64,000 bases of DNA from Buxus sempervirens (GCA_947561395.2 OX387182.1:48911949-48975948); one strand, 5' to 3'. Shown: positions 33,331 through 44,168, counted from the stretch's first letter. Numbers and translations: made by a program. Notes: generated by a model not told the origin, from the sequence alone.

Positions 33331-36300
33331 GATGTTGGGACATGTAGCTAATAAATGCTACAAGTTGCATGGATACCCAGTTGGGCATAAGTTGCACGGT
33401 AAAGGGAAGACACTTGGATTTTCTGCAAATTTATGCACACTAGAGCAGGAAGAAAATGCTGAGGAGAGAGTAACATTCACTAAGGATCAGTATCAACAGC
33501 TCATGTCTCTCCTGCAGTCAAAGGAAGCTCCCATTGCCAGCCACTCAGTCAACCAAGTCCAAGCAGACTTCAATTTCTCACCTAATTTGTCTGGTATCTC
33601 ATTTAATGAACATCTTTGTTTATCCTTTTCATCTCAACCACACAAAGCACCTATTAATTTGCCTTGGATTATTGACACAGGTGCTACAGATCACATGATC
33701 TGTAGCACCTCCACTTTCACCTCTATTACATCTCAAGTATCCTTTACGGTTAAACTCCCAAATGGCCATACAGCTCCTGTCACTCATATAGGGACTGTAA
33801 AGGTCACTGGTACACTCACTTTGCACAATGTTTTGTGCGTTCCTTCTTTCAACTTCAATTTAATATCTGCCAAACAACTTGCTAACTCTCTTTCTTGTTG
33901 CTTCATTTTCTTCTCACAATCTTGTTTTATCCAGGACCTTCTGTCATGGACCACGATTGGCATCGGTGAAATGAAGAATGGCTTGTACCACCTGCTGGTT
34001 ACTGAAGTGCCTTCCACAGCCTTGCAAGATCATTTTTCCTTTTCTTTACATAAGAATATCTTTGTTTCTACTTCTTCTTCTATTGGCAATGTTGACAATA
34101 TATCGAATCTTTGGCATTGTAGAATGGGGCATACCCCCTTTTCTATTTTGAATCTCATTTCAGATTCCTCTATTAAAGATCACTTGTCTAATGTTCCTGA
34201 TATTCCTTGTTATGTGTGTCCCATTGCCAAACAACATAAGCTTCCCTTCCCTATCAGCATTCATAAAAGTAAACGGATTTTTGAGCTCATACACTGTGAC
34301 ATATGGGGACCAAACTCTGTTGAGGCTTATGATGGATCCAAGTATTTTTTGACTATTGTGGATGATTTTTCAAGAAGTACTTGGGTCTATCTCCTCAAAA
34401 ACAAGTCTGATACTAGGGCCTGTATAGAAGCTTTTTCCAATCTGGTGGAGACACAGTTCAATACTAAAATTCAAATCCTTAGAAGTGATAATGGTTTAGA
34501 ATTTCAAATGAAAGAGTTCTTCAATAAAAAGGGGATTATTCACCATAGAACCTGTGTTGAAACACCCCAACAAAATGGGGTTGCTGAAAGAAAACACCAG
34601 CACCTTCTTAATATTGCTCGAGCTCTTAAAATCCAATCTAATCTTCCTGCGAAGTACTGGAATGACTGCATTTTAACTGCAGCATACATAATCAATCGTG
34701 TTCCTGCCCCTTCTTTGAATAACAAAACCCCTTATGAGTTGTTGTTCAACACTTTGCCAACTTATTCACATATGAGAACATTGGGATGCTTGTGTTTTGC
34801 TGCAACTCTGTCTCAAGGGAGGAAGAAACTTGATCCTCGTGGCAGGAAGTGTGTGTTACTTGGTTATCCTTTTGGAATTAAGGGTTACAAACTCTTAGAT
34901 CTTGAGACAAAAACAGTTTTCATTTCTAGGGATGTCATATTTTATGAAAATCATTTTCCTTTCAAGCATACAAACTTTTCATCCTCCATGACTAATTCTA
35001 ATCAATTCAATGCTATTCCTTCTTTTGACAGTTTAACAAATCCTCCTTCCTCTTGGCTTCCACCTCATTATCCTTCCAACTCCATCAGTAATCCACCAGT
35101 TTCCATAAATCCTGCTGATATTTCTTCCCCTTCATCTATCACTCCTGAGTCACCCCAATCAGCTTCTTCTGACAATGAAATTCTGTTGCAACCTTTTGTT
35201 GAGCCAACTACAGAATCTTCTGTTGAAAACAACCTCAGGAGATCCAATAGAACCCGAAGGGCACCTCAATACCTGCAGGATTTCCACTGCCAACAAGCCT
35301 CTTCATCTCAACATGTTCAATCTTTGTCCAAGACTTCTTGTTCAGGTATTTTCTTTCCTTTAGCTGACTCTCTTTCTTATCAGAATTTGTCACCTAGTTT
35401 TTCTTCATTTTCAGTTAGCATTTCATCTCATAATGATCCACTCACCTACAATGAAGCTGTTAAGGACACCGACTGGTGTAAGGCAATGGAGGCTGAACTT
35501 GAGGCATTAGAGTTGACTAACACATGGGAACTTACTGATTTACCTCCAGGTAAAAGTGCAATTGATTGCAAGTATGTCTATAAGACAAAATACAAATCTG
35601 ATGGCACTATAGAAAGGAAGAAAGCAAGGTTGGTTGCCAAGGGATTTACGCAGCAAGAAGGTATAGACTACCATGAAACATTTTCGCCTGTAGCCAAGAT
35701 GGTTACTGTCAGAACACTCTTGGCTTTGGCAGCTATGAATAGATGGCACCTTCAGCAATTCGATGTGAACAATGCATTCCTAAATGGAGAGCTCAATGAG
35801 GAAATATACATGAAGAAGCCCCCTGGTTATCAAAGGGGGAAGCCAGGTCAAGTTTGCAAATTGCTTCGAAGTCTTTATGGCCTCAAGCAAGCTTCAAGGC
35901 AGTGGTATTCCAAGCTCTCTACCTCACTCATTCATTTTGGTTTTATCCAATCAAAGTCTGATTATAGCCTGTTTACTTGGCATGATGGTGATTGTTTTAC
36001 CGCTTTATTGGTCTATGTTGATGACATAGTTGTTGCCAGCAACTCCCTTGATTCTATTGCTTCTGTCAAAACCTTTCTCAATCAACAATTCAAGATTAAA
36101 GATCTTGGAGCTCTCAGATACTTCCTTGGCATTGAGATTGCCCGATCTCCTCATGGCATACATATTTGTCAAAGAAAATACACCCTAGATATTCTGGCAG
36201 ATTCGGGTACTTTGGGATCCAAGCCTCTTAGATTGCCCATGGACCAAAACCATAAGCTCAGTAAAGAATCTGGTACCCCTTTGGATGATCCTGGCATTTA

Positions 36301-37183
36301 TAGAAGGCTGATTGGCCGCCTCCTCTATCTTACCATTACCAGACCAGATATTAGCTACTCTGTTCAAATTTTAAGCCAATTCATGGCTCAACCAACTACT
36401 TCCCATCTTGCTGCAGCTAATAAAGTCCTCAGATACCTTAAGGGTACTCCTGGCCAAGGTTTGTTCTTTTCTTCTACATCTGCCCTTCAACTTAGAGGCT
36501 ACTGTGATTCGGATTGGGCCTCTTGCCCGGATACAAGGCGATCTATTACGGGTTACTGTTTGTTCTTGGGAAGTTCATTGATTTCTTGGAAATCCAAGAA
36601 ACAAACAGTTGTTTCTCGCTCTTCTGCAGAGGCAGAATATAGAGCAATGGCTTCTGCAACTACTGAATTTACTTGGCTGCGCCAGCTTCTCACTGATTTA
36701 CATGTTGACCATCCTCAAGCTGCTATTTTACTATGTGATAATCAAGCTGCACTTCATATAGCAGCTAATCCTGTTTTTCATGAACGAACCAAGCACATAG
36801 AAGTTGATTGTCATTTGATTCGGGATAAAATTCAGGAAGGTAACATATGTACATCTCATGTTTCTACTTCCTCTCAACTTGCTGATATTTTCACCAAAGC
36901 ATTGCCTTCTCATGTCCTTCAATCTCACCTCTCCAAGATTGGAATAGTCAATATCTATTCTCCATCTTGTGGGGGGCTATTGAAATTGAAGCATGATAAT
37001 TCTGATCAGGATTATCATCAAGGCACCAAAGCTTCTACTCCACTCCTGGATGGTGCCGATGCAAAGTTGCAGCCCCTAGATGATGAGCTCAAAGCTGCTG
37101 ATGCTACTGCAGTTAATTTACTGGAGGGTCCTTCAATTTTGCCACATGATAGAGTTGTACCAAGTGGATTCTATTGTAAATAG
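33167..37183 (+). CDS. Copia Pol: zinc knuckles, protease, integrase, RT, RNase H
   Basis: 1,338 codons, uninterrupted. The authentic sequence starts near 33230, and the ATG at 33167 is only the first in this frame. Order: two CCHC knuckles ('CTHCNIQGHVLENC', 'CGHCKMLGHVANKC'), protease 'WIIDTGATDHM', integrase with H-H-C-C ('LWHCRMGHT', then 'CYVCPIAKQHK') and 'CDIWGP', 'VDDFSRSTWV' and 'TPQQNGVAERKHQHLL', RT with 'YVDDIVVASN', and RNase H with 'YCDSDWASCPDTRRS' and 'LLCDNQAALHIAANPVFH'. Integrase before RT defines Ty1/copia. All catalytic residues looked for are present. The last roughly 68 codons run into the 3' LTR. It sits in the +1 frame relative to gag. Copia elements usually have one joined frame, so a one-base indel is the simplest explanation. 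Confidence 0.95.
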   Translation: MLLRKGTHLLNLPQSHPFHKKQERPYCTHCNIQGHVLENCFKAGNAQAPVCGHCKMLGHVANKCYKLHGYPVGHKLHGKGKTLGFSANLCTLEQEENAEERVTFTKDQYQQLMSLLQSKEAPIASHSVNQVQADFNFSPNLSGISFNEHLCLSFSSQPHKAPINLPWIIDTGATDHMICSTSTFTSITSQVSFTVKLPNGHTAPVTHIGTVKVTGTLTLHNVLCVPSFNFNLISAKQLANSLSCCFIFFSQSCFIQDLLSWTTIGIGEMKNGLYHLLVTEVPSTALQDHFSFSLHKNIFVSTSSSIGNVDNISNLWHCRMGHTPFSILNLISDSSIKDHLSNVPDIPCYVCPIAKQHKLPFPISIHKSKRIFELIHCDIWGPNSVEAYDGSKYFLTIVDDFSRSTWVYLLKNKSDTRACIEAFSNLVETQFNTKIQILRSDNGLEFQMKEFFNKKGIIHHRTCVETPQQNGVAERKHQHLLNIARALKIQSNLPAKYWNDCILTAAYIINRVPAPSLNNKTPYELLFNTLPTYSHMRTLGCLCFAATLSQGRKKLDPRGRKCVLLGYPFGIKGYKLLDLETKTVFISRDVIFYENHFPFKHTNFSSSMTNSNQFNAIPSFDSLTNPPSSWLPPHYPSNSISNPPVSINPADISSPSSITPESPQSASSDNEILLQPFVEPTTESSVENNLRRSNRTRRAPQYLQDFHCQQASSSQHVQSLSKTSCSGIFFPLADSLSYQNLSPSFSSFSVSISSHNDPLTYNEAVKDTDWCKAMEAELEALELTNTWELTDLPPGKSAIDCKYVYKTKYKSDGTIERKKARLVAKGFTQQEGIDYHETFSPVAKMVTVRTLLALAAMNRWHLQQFDVNNAFLNGELNEEIYMKKPPGYQRGKPGQVCKLLRSLYGLKQASRQWYSKLSTSLIHFGFIQSKSDYSLFTWHDGDCFTALLVYVDDIVVASNSLDSIASVKTFLNQQFKIKDLGALRYFLGIEIARSPHGIHICQRKYTLDILADSGTLGSKPLRLPMDQNHKLSKESGTPLDDPGIYRRLIGRLLYLTITRPDISYSVQILSQFMAQPTTSHLAAANKVLRYLKGTPGQGLFFSSTSALQLRGYCDSDWASCPDTRRSITGYCLFLGSSLISWKSKKQTVVSRSSAEAEYRAMASATTEFTWLRQLLTDLHVDHPQAAILLCDNQAALHIAANPVFHERTKHIEVDCHLIRDKIQEGNICTSHVSTSSQLADIFTKALPSHVLQSHLSKIGIVNIYSPSCGGLLKLKHDNSDQDYHQGTKASTPLLDGADAKLQPLDDELKAADATAVNLLEGPSILPHDRVVPSGFYCK
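36969..36977 (+). other. Polypurine tract of the copia element
   Basis: GTGGGGGGC immediately before the 3' LTR. Expected site of plus-strand DNA priming. It overlaps the pol frame (…SCGGLL…). Confidence 0.8.
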
Positions 37184-37385
37184 CCAGTTAGTTATTTTCT
37201 CCTGAGCTGTATAGATACGTGTCTTTGTTTTAGAGGTAAATTCCTCTTTCTGTTATTTTGTTAATGATTCGATTTTGTGTATAAAAGGGCAGCTGCCTGC
37301 CGATGTAAACACACAACAGAATTTCTGAATGAGAATTGTCTAGCTTCCTCTCTGTTTTCTTCTCCAATTTCTCTGGTTTCTTACA
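36978..37385 (+). repeat. 3' LTR of the young copia element
   Basis: 408 bp, same as the 5' LTR except one A fewer in 'tataaaaggg'. It is followed by the ACACG target duplication. Confidence 0.93.
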
Positions 37386-37390
37386 ACACG

Positions 37391-38470
37391 CGTCCCAGGG
37401 GGTCTCACTCCTCATCAGCTCTCTTCAATCGCGTTTTTAGCCGGCTCCGTTTGAGACGCGGTCGTCGATCGGAGCCGCTTTCGAAATTTGAAACGAAGGA
37501 AGCGTAGAGGTGAAGCGGGGTTTTGAGTTTTTGTAAACAGTTTCTCTACAAAGCTCTCCGTCTCTGCAAAGCTAGCACTCTCGCTCTCTCTTCATCTTCT
37601 TCTCCATTCTTCACTTGCAAAACGACTGTGCTTTTATTATGCTCTGTCCTTCAAACACAACCTTCACATTGGCTGCAATTATTCCATTATTTCACACAGT
37701 AGGAATCTCCTTCTCTTTATCTCCGATTTCTGCATTCCAATCACGAAGAAATAGGAATGTTTGATTTATTTTTATTTTGATCGAAGTGTTTCACCATTTC
37801 GATTAAGCAATAACCATCTTCTTTCTCTTCCGATTCCTCTTCTTATCTGTGTTTGAGTCTTCTATTGAACTATCTTGGACAGTTGGACTCTTACCGCCAG
37901 AAGTTTGCAGATTATGTTATTTGATAAATGCGATTCATAAGTTTTGATTTACATCCTTTTTTTTCTCCTCTTTTTCAGGAGTTTGTCTGTTATTGAGTTT
38001 GCTTTATAAACAATTGGGGTTTTTATTCTTCTTCTTCTTCATTTTCAGTTTTCTTCTTTGTTATTTTTTGTTTTGTTTGTGTATGTGTGTGGGCATTTTT
38101 TACTTTTATTTCTTTTTATTTTTGGTTCTCGTGGGGTAAGAATGATATGAGGGTTCAGGATTGTTGACAAATGTGTTTCCCCTTTCCTTTCATTTGTTTT
38201 TACTACTTTTAAATTTTTTTTTTAGTGTTAATGTCTGTTTTGCTTAAACCAGAACTGCAACTATATGTTATATGTTTGTGTTAAAGACCATTTTGATGTT
38301 CTTGAAGCTGATATCGTGAATTGTCTTGGAAGTAGTCACACCCATGATAATATATTTGTTTTTATTTGCATAGATAATGAAAATGTATCTTGGCTATCTC
38401 CATTTCTTTGTTTGGAGTACAATCTACTGTTGAGGATTTTGAAGGATTTTTGTTATTCCCTGGTGACAGA
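37391..38470 (+). promoter_or_regulatory. Terminal repeat remainder and captured 5' region of the DCD gene
   Basis: The first about 140 bp continue the MULE-type end. From about 37520 the sequence is C/T-rich ('tctctgcaaagc', 'ctctcgctctctcttcatc'), as in plant 5' leaders. It then becomes T-rich like an intron, ending in 'tattccctggtgacag' just before the ATG at 38471. This suggests the captured piece included the gene's leader and a 5' UTR intron. No TATA box could be assigned with confidence. Confidence 0.5.
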
Positions 38471-41400
38471 ATGGGTGCAGGAAGGAAAACGCAGACATTC
38501 ACGTTAAAGGAGCGAACCCCCACTTCCTATTCCTCATCTTCTTCAACTCCAGGGAACAGCAGTGTATCTGCTAGGAATTTGAGGAAGAGTGATCTAGGCG
38601 GCGTTATATTCGGTTGCACACACTCCACCATACAAGAATGCATGTCCAAGCTGCTGTTTGGTTAGTTCTTCATGTTCTCAGCATGTTAACAAACTTATCT
38701 TCAGCAGTTGTTATTTCCAGTTATTATTTTCCTCATCATTAGTTGCACCATCACTGTCATAATCAATGGAGGGATGCTAGAAGCAAAACTCAGCACTTTA
38801 ACCTCACCAAGAGAAAAGAAAACAAAATAAGTTATTTTGTCAATGAATTTGCATTAGTATCTATGGTTCTGTCTTATTGCAATGTTGTCAATAATCAGTA
38901 TCTCATGAATAGTATTTTCTTTATGTTAGGAGGAACCTTTGGAAGGCATTTCCATCTTAATTTTAGAAATTTTCTTGCCCATGGTCATATTATATATTTG
39001 AAATCTAGTCACCTCGACTATATTTATTTCTAACATGGTTAACTGAACTCTAGAGGCTTGTACTCTGAGTTGGGCACATACTCTCTGAAAGCCTGCTTTA
39101 ATATTTGCTGATAGGTGAGAAACTTTCTGGAATTTTATTTACGTTGTATCCAATCATTTGTGGTAATATTTCTCAAATTCTTAACAGGTCTACCAGCTTT
39201 GCATTTTTCCTATGTCAAGAATATCAATCCAGATTTGCCACTTTTCTTATTCAATTACAGTGATAGGAAGCTTCATGGTATCTTTGAGGCTGCAAGTCCT
39301 GGGCAAATGAACATTAACCCATATGGGTGGAGTGAAGATGGTTGTGAGAGAACTTGGTATCCTGCTCAGGTATTGATAAATTAATTTTCCCGTACATGGA
39401 ATAGATGCTTTAATTTGGGCTTACAAACTGAATTTTGCTAAGCTCTAGTTAAGGTTTCTTCATTTGGTATTCATTAAGCTACCTGTTGCAACTTGCAATA
39501 AGGTTCGTGTACGCATCAGGATGCATTGTAAGCCTCTGCTTGAAGACCATTTCCGTCCGATAATCAATTCAAACTACCATACAGATAACCATTTTTGGTT
39601 CGAGCTAGACCGTGGTCAAACAAGCAAGTTGATCTCCTTGTTTTCGTCTTCACCAGTTACTGCTAATATTTCTGCCCCTCGGAATGTGCCCAAAAGGAAC
39701 ACTACTTTTAGAGCTTTACCTATGCCTGATGCTGATATGGCTCATAATCATCAATCCAATAGAGTATGCAGTTCTGCCCCACCATTAAATGCAGAAAGCC
39801 AGTGGCCACCAGCTTCAGGTTCTGCTATTACTGTCACACAGAATATGGTCAAGTGGAGCAGTCTTTTTAAAGCTGCACCTAAATGTGAATCCAAGAAGAC
39901 CAATGAAGATTTAGGGCATCCACCTGCAGTGGAAGTTTTTTCTCATTCAGATAAATCCAGTAAGGAGTTTTGTCCTTCAAATGTGAGTGTAGCTCCTTGT
40001 TTGGATGCAGAAAGCCAGCCATCACTGGCTTCAAAGGAAAATTATGCTCATTCAGATTGGTATGATAGCCTTCTGGGGTTGCTCCTTGTTTGGATAGAGA
40101 AAGTAAGCCACCACCTGCTTCAGATGTTGATGTTTTTCACTCAGGTTGGGATGATGCTGAGTGGGACCCTGATACAAAATGGGAGCCTTCTGGTGTTGCT
40201 CTTTGTTTGGATGGAGAAAGTAAGCCACCACTTGCTTCAGATGTTGATGTTTTTCACTCAGGTTGGGATGATGCTGAGTGGGACTCTGATACAAAATGGG
40301 AGCCTTCTGGGGTTGCTCTTTGTTTGGATGGAGAAAGTAAGCCACCACCTGTTTCAGATGTTGATGTTCTTCATTCAGGTTTGGATGATGCTGAGTGGGT
40401 CTCTGATACAAAATGGGAGCCTCGAGGAGCCAGTCACTATTTTGATGATGAAAGTAGGCCACCACCTGCTTTGGAGGTGGATGTTTCTCATTCATCTAGT
40501 CCAGACAAGATGTGGGATTCTTCAGTTGTGACTCCTTGTTTGGATGAAGCAAGCTGGCCACCACCTGCTTCAGAGGTAAATTTTGATATTTTTAATCAAT
40601 CCAAAACAGAATCAGGGTCTTTGGGTATTGCTCATTCTTTGTTTTGTCAATGCCAGTCTTCACCAGTTTCAGTGAAAAATTTAGCTCATTCAAGTCAACC
40701 TTACGCATAATTGGTGTCTTTGGGTGCCTGTCCTTTGGCTGGAGAAAGCAAATTAGCAAAATCATCCAATGTAGAATCAGATCAATCCAATATTGAAGGG
40801 AGCTCCTCAGGCATCATCCCTTGTCTTGATGGAAAAGCCCAAAAATTTGAAGCTCACTTGAATGTGGAGGGAATGGATAAAAGGGAAGAAGAGGGTGAAT
40901 ATTTGACACTTGAAGAAGTGGCTATTAAACATGAATGTTTGAAAGGTCACACCAAAGATACAGATACCCCTTTTGTGTCAAGTGGAACACAATCTATACA
41001 GGGAGCACTGACAGCTTTGGAGGGTAAAGATGAAGTGATATCCATTTTCGTCATCTGCTCTGAAGTCCATAGTAGCTAAGGTGATTAAGAACTAGTTAAC
41101 ATATTTATTCCTTTTGGTTTAGATTTTGCTGCTCTTTAACTCTAACTATTTTCCTTTTCCTTTTGGGATTATTCCTTCCTTAAACTTACTCTATGAAGTG
41201 TTCATATAGTTGCTTCAAAGATTGGAAGAGCTGAAGGATTTTCAATTGGAACAAATTCATAAGACAAGTTCTCTACAGCAGAAGCTGGTACTATTATCAA
41301 TCAGCTTAAATAATTTCTTAATTGAGGCTTTTCCATCATCTTAAATAATTTATTAAGTGATGCATTTCCCCACAAAACGTTGTATTTTAATATCATTAAA

Positions 41401-41621
41401 AGTTCAAGTCTTAGATACAGATCAAACATATAACTCAATTTTTACTATATTGAAGTCATATTGATTCATTTGAGAGATCTGTCACCAATTCCTTCTTTTT
41501 TTGCTCATTCCAGATAGTGGGATGGGGAGCTGCTAGTGTGATTGTTGGTAGTGCGGCAGTGAAAATACTGGGAGAAGCAAAATCTCTAGAAGAAGGGTTA
41601 AAGCCAATGGCTTCACTTTGA
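38471..41621 (+). pseudogene. Captured DCD-domain (Development and Cell Death) gene, decayed
   Basis: Exon 1 (38471-38660, ATG 'MGAGRKTQTF') ends TTTG/gt. Exon 2 (39188-39369) and exon 3 (from 39503) follow with proper AG acceptors. Together they encode a DCD domain: 'GVIFGCTHSTIQECMSKLLF', 'LPALHFSYVKNINPDLPLFL', 'SDRKLHGIFEAASPGQMN', 'CKPLLEDHFRPII' and 'FWFELDRGQTSKLISLF'. DCD proteins are plant-specific and linked to stress and cell-death responses. Exon 3 then has a 39-residue repeat region. Later exons (about 41211-41287, coiled-coil 'LLQRLEELKDFQLEQIHK', and 41514-41621, '[13 protein letters not shown]') finish the protein. Lesions: a frame change near 40070, a stop at 40708-40710 and a frame change near 41045. 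The gene lies entirely inside the 30.5-kb insertion, so it is a captured copy. Confidence 0.88.
40066..40415 (+). repeat. 117-bp coding tandem repeat (39 residues, three units)
   Basis: Units begin at about 40066, 40181 and 40298, and a diverged start lies at 40415. Each encodes a stretch with 'DGESKPPPASDVDVFHSGWD' and 'DAEWDPDTKWEPSG'. The exact 117-bp (39-codon) spacing keeps frame. The first unit holds the frame change that kills the upstream frame. Confidence 0.9.
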
Positions 41622-42214
41622 AAAGTACTTGTTAGAACATGGCAAGGCGTCGACAATTTTTGTGCCATCCTTTTATGCATGACAATGAATAAGAATAACT
41701 TTATTGTGTTAATTTTTTATTTTTTTAAACTTCAGCATGTATCCCAATCCGTTCCAAAAATAAATGAATATTTGTGTGCAAGGGATAAAGAATTTATTAA
41801 TATTTCTATGTTGGGTAGGAAGTGATGCTAAGATCTCATAGCTGCCAAGAACATACTATTAGAGAGTATATTTTTTGGGTATCTATATTATTAGAGAGTG
41901 TGTTATTACAAAGCTAGAAGAAAGATTTTTGGCATCACACCTTCTATTGTCCAGGTACAGAGATGGGGGAAAAGTGAAAAAAAAGGGCTCAATTTGATTA
42001 ATCCACTAATTGGAAATTGAATTTAGGATTTTATTAACTTTCTTGCTAACCAAATTTTAGGCTATCAAATTCTGGAATATCAAACGTATCATATAAAAAG
42101 AGCCCTGTTACAGTATTGAGATTAACTGATCTTTTAACTGTCGCAAAGGTTAAAGTTAATTGGACTAATAATAATCGGATATACATATTTAAAAAATAAA
42201 AAAAAAGAGCTTAT
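41622..42214. other. Downstream flank of the captured gene, AT-rich
   Basis: Probably the 3' UTR of the DCD gene followed by AT-rich sequence. No further gene. It ends where the 22-bp minisatellite starts. Confidence 0.5.
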
Positions 42215-43150
42215 ACAGTCCTCTATTGCATTGTTACAAGTCCTGTAATCTCTTGTTACAAGTCCTCTCAACCCCTGTTACAAGTCCTCACAAGCCCAGT
42301 TACAAGTCCTGTCAAGCCCTGTTACAAGTCCTCTCAACCCCAGTTACAAGTCCTCTCAGCCCTGTTACAAGTCCTCTCAACCCCAGTTACAAGTCCTCAC
42401 AAGCCCAATTACAAGTCCTCTCAGCCTTGTTACAAGTCCTTTCAACCCCAGTTACAAGTCCTTTCAAGCCCGGTTACAAGTTCTCACAACCCCAGTTACA
42501 AGTCCTGTCAAGTCCTGTTACAAGTCCTCTCAACCCTAGTTACAAGTCCTCTCAAGCCCTGTTACAAGTCCTCTCAAGCTCAGTTACAAGTCCTCACAAG
42601 CCCTGTTACAAGTCCTCACAAGCCCAGTTACAAGTCCTCTCAAGCCCGGTTACAAGTCCTCACAACCCCAGTTACAAGTCCTGTCAAGCCCTGTTACAAG
42701 TCCTCTCAACCCCAGTTACAAGTCCTCACAAGCCCAGTTACAAGTCCTCACAACCCCTGTTATAAGTCCTCACAAGCCAAGTTACAAGTCCTCGCAACCC
42801 CTGTTACAAGTCCTCACAACCCCTGTTACAAGTCCTCACAAGCCAAGTTACAAGTCCTCGCAAGCCCAGTTACAAGTCCTCACAAGCCCAGTTACAAGTC
42901 CTCACAAGCCCGGTTACAAGTCCTCACAACCCCAGTTACAAGTCCTCACAACCCCTGTTACAAGTCCTCACAAGCCAAGTTACAAGTCTTCGCAACCCCT
43001 GTTAAAAGTCCTCACAACCCCTGTTACAAGTCCTCACAAGCCCGGTTACAAGTCCTCACAACCCCTGTTACAAGTCCTCACAAACCCGGTTACAAGTCCT
43101 CACAACCCATGTTACAAGTCCTCACAAGCCCAGTTACAAGTCCTCTCAAC
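42215..43150 (+). repeat. 22-bp minisatellite, forward arm (second locus)
   Basis: About 42 units of the same AGTTACAAGTCCTC-type 22-mer as in MULE-1, in one orientation. Variants include an AAGCCAAGTT unit and CTCGCAACCC. The open frames seen here on the plus strand are repeat artefacts. Confidence 0.95.
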
Positions 43151-43511
43151 CCCTTGACGCTCGAGCGAGCGCAAATCGGCCCCAAACCGCCACTCTCGGG
43201 TTTTCTGAGATTGTAGTCTTAAGCCTTGACACTCGAGCGACCGCAAATCGGCCAGAAACCGCCACTCTCGGCTTTTTTGAGTATTGATTACCTAACCTTC
43301 ACGCTCGAGCGCGCGCAAATCGGCCCCAAACCGCCACTCTCGGGTTTTCTCAGATTGTAGTCTTGAGCATTGACGCTCGAGCGAGGGTAAATCGTACCCA
43401 AACCGCCACCCTGGGCTTTTCTGTGGTAGTATTATTAAACCCTTGACGCTCGAGCGAGCGGAATTCGCTCAAAAAACGTCGTACTTAATTTTTCCAAAAT
43501 CCTTACACATG
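43151..43511. repeat. Five ~72-bp tandem repeats between the inverted minisatellite arms
   Basis: Units start at about 43151, 43224, 43296, 43368 and 43440, each with 'ttgacgctcgagcgagcg' or a near variant. In the first four this is followed by 'aaatcggccccaaaccgcc' and 'ctctcgggttttctgag'. The fifth diverges after its first third. This block is the hinge: forward minisatellite lies to its left, inverted minisatellite to its right. No such hinge exists in MULE-1. Confidence 0.9.
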
Positions 43512-44168
43512 CGAGGACTTGTAACTGGGGTTGAGAGGAATTGTAACTGGGGTTGTGAGAACTTGTAACAGGGGTTGTGAGGACTTTTAACAGGGGTTGT
43601 GGGCTTCGGAGGACTTGTAACAGGGTTTGTGAGGACTTGTAACTGGGCTTGTGAGGACTTGTAACTGGGGTTGAGAGGACTTGTAACTGGGGTTGTGAGG
43701 ACTTGTAACTGGGGTTGAGAGGACTTGTAACTGGGCTTTTGAGGAATTGTAACTGGGGTTGTGAGGACTTGTAATTGGGCTTTTGAGGACTTGTAACTGG
43801 GGTTGTGAGGACTTGTAATTGGGGTTGAGAGGACTTGTAACTGGGCTTTTGAGGACTTGTAACTGGGGTTGTGAGGACTTGTAATTGGGCTTTTGAGGAC
43901 TTGTAACTGGGGTTGTGAGGACTTGTAACTGGGGTTGAGAGGACTTGTAACTGGGGTTGAGAGGACTTGTAACTGGGGTTGTGAGGACTTGTAACTTGTA
44001 ACAGGACTTGTGAGGACTTGTAACAGGGCTTGTGAGGACTTGTAACTGGGGTTGTGAGGACTTGTAACAGGGGTTGTGAGGACTTGTAACAGGGGTTGTG
44101 AGGACTTGTAACAAGGCTTATGAGGACTTGTAACTTGGCTTGTGAAGACTTGTAACAGGGGTTGTGAG
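43512..44168 (-). repeat. 22-bp minisatellite, inverted arm (interrupted at 44169)
   Basis: About 30 units in the opposite orientation to 42215-43150. Cut by the Tat-like retrotransposon within a GTGAG of the repeat. About four more units remain on the far side (57133-57217). Confidence 0.95.

Larger units (their letters stand above)
31950..37385 (+). mobile_element. Young Ty1/copia retrotransposon, 5.4 kb, nearly intact
   Basis: Two LTRs of 409 and 408 bp differ by a single A in an A run. A 5-bp duplication ACACG flanks the element (31945-31949 and 37386-37390). It carries a tRNA-Met-type primer site, a gag frame, a pol frame of 1,338 codons and a polypurine tract. LTR ends are TATTGAAA...TTACA, so TA...CA rather than the usual TG...CA if the duplication is read as above. 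The only visible lesion is a one-base frame change between gag and pol at about 33230. Identical LTRs indicate a very recent insertion. Confidence 0.95.

Noticed and set aside
40052-40531. Plus-strand frame 'LLVWIEKVSHHLLQ' and the minus-strand 147-codon frame in the DCD gene
   Set aside because: Out-of-frame readings of the 117-bp coding repeat. The in-frame version matches the units of the captured gene.
28201-44168. CRISPR-like array
   Set aside because: Repeats are contiguous with no unique spacers, in a plant transposon context.
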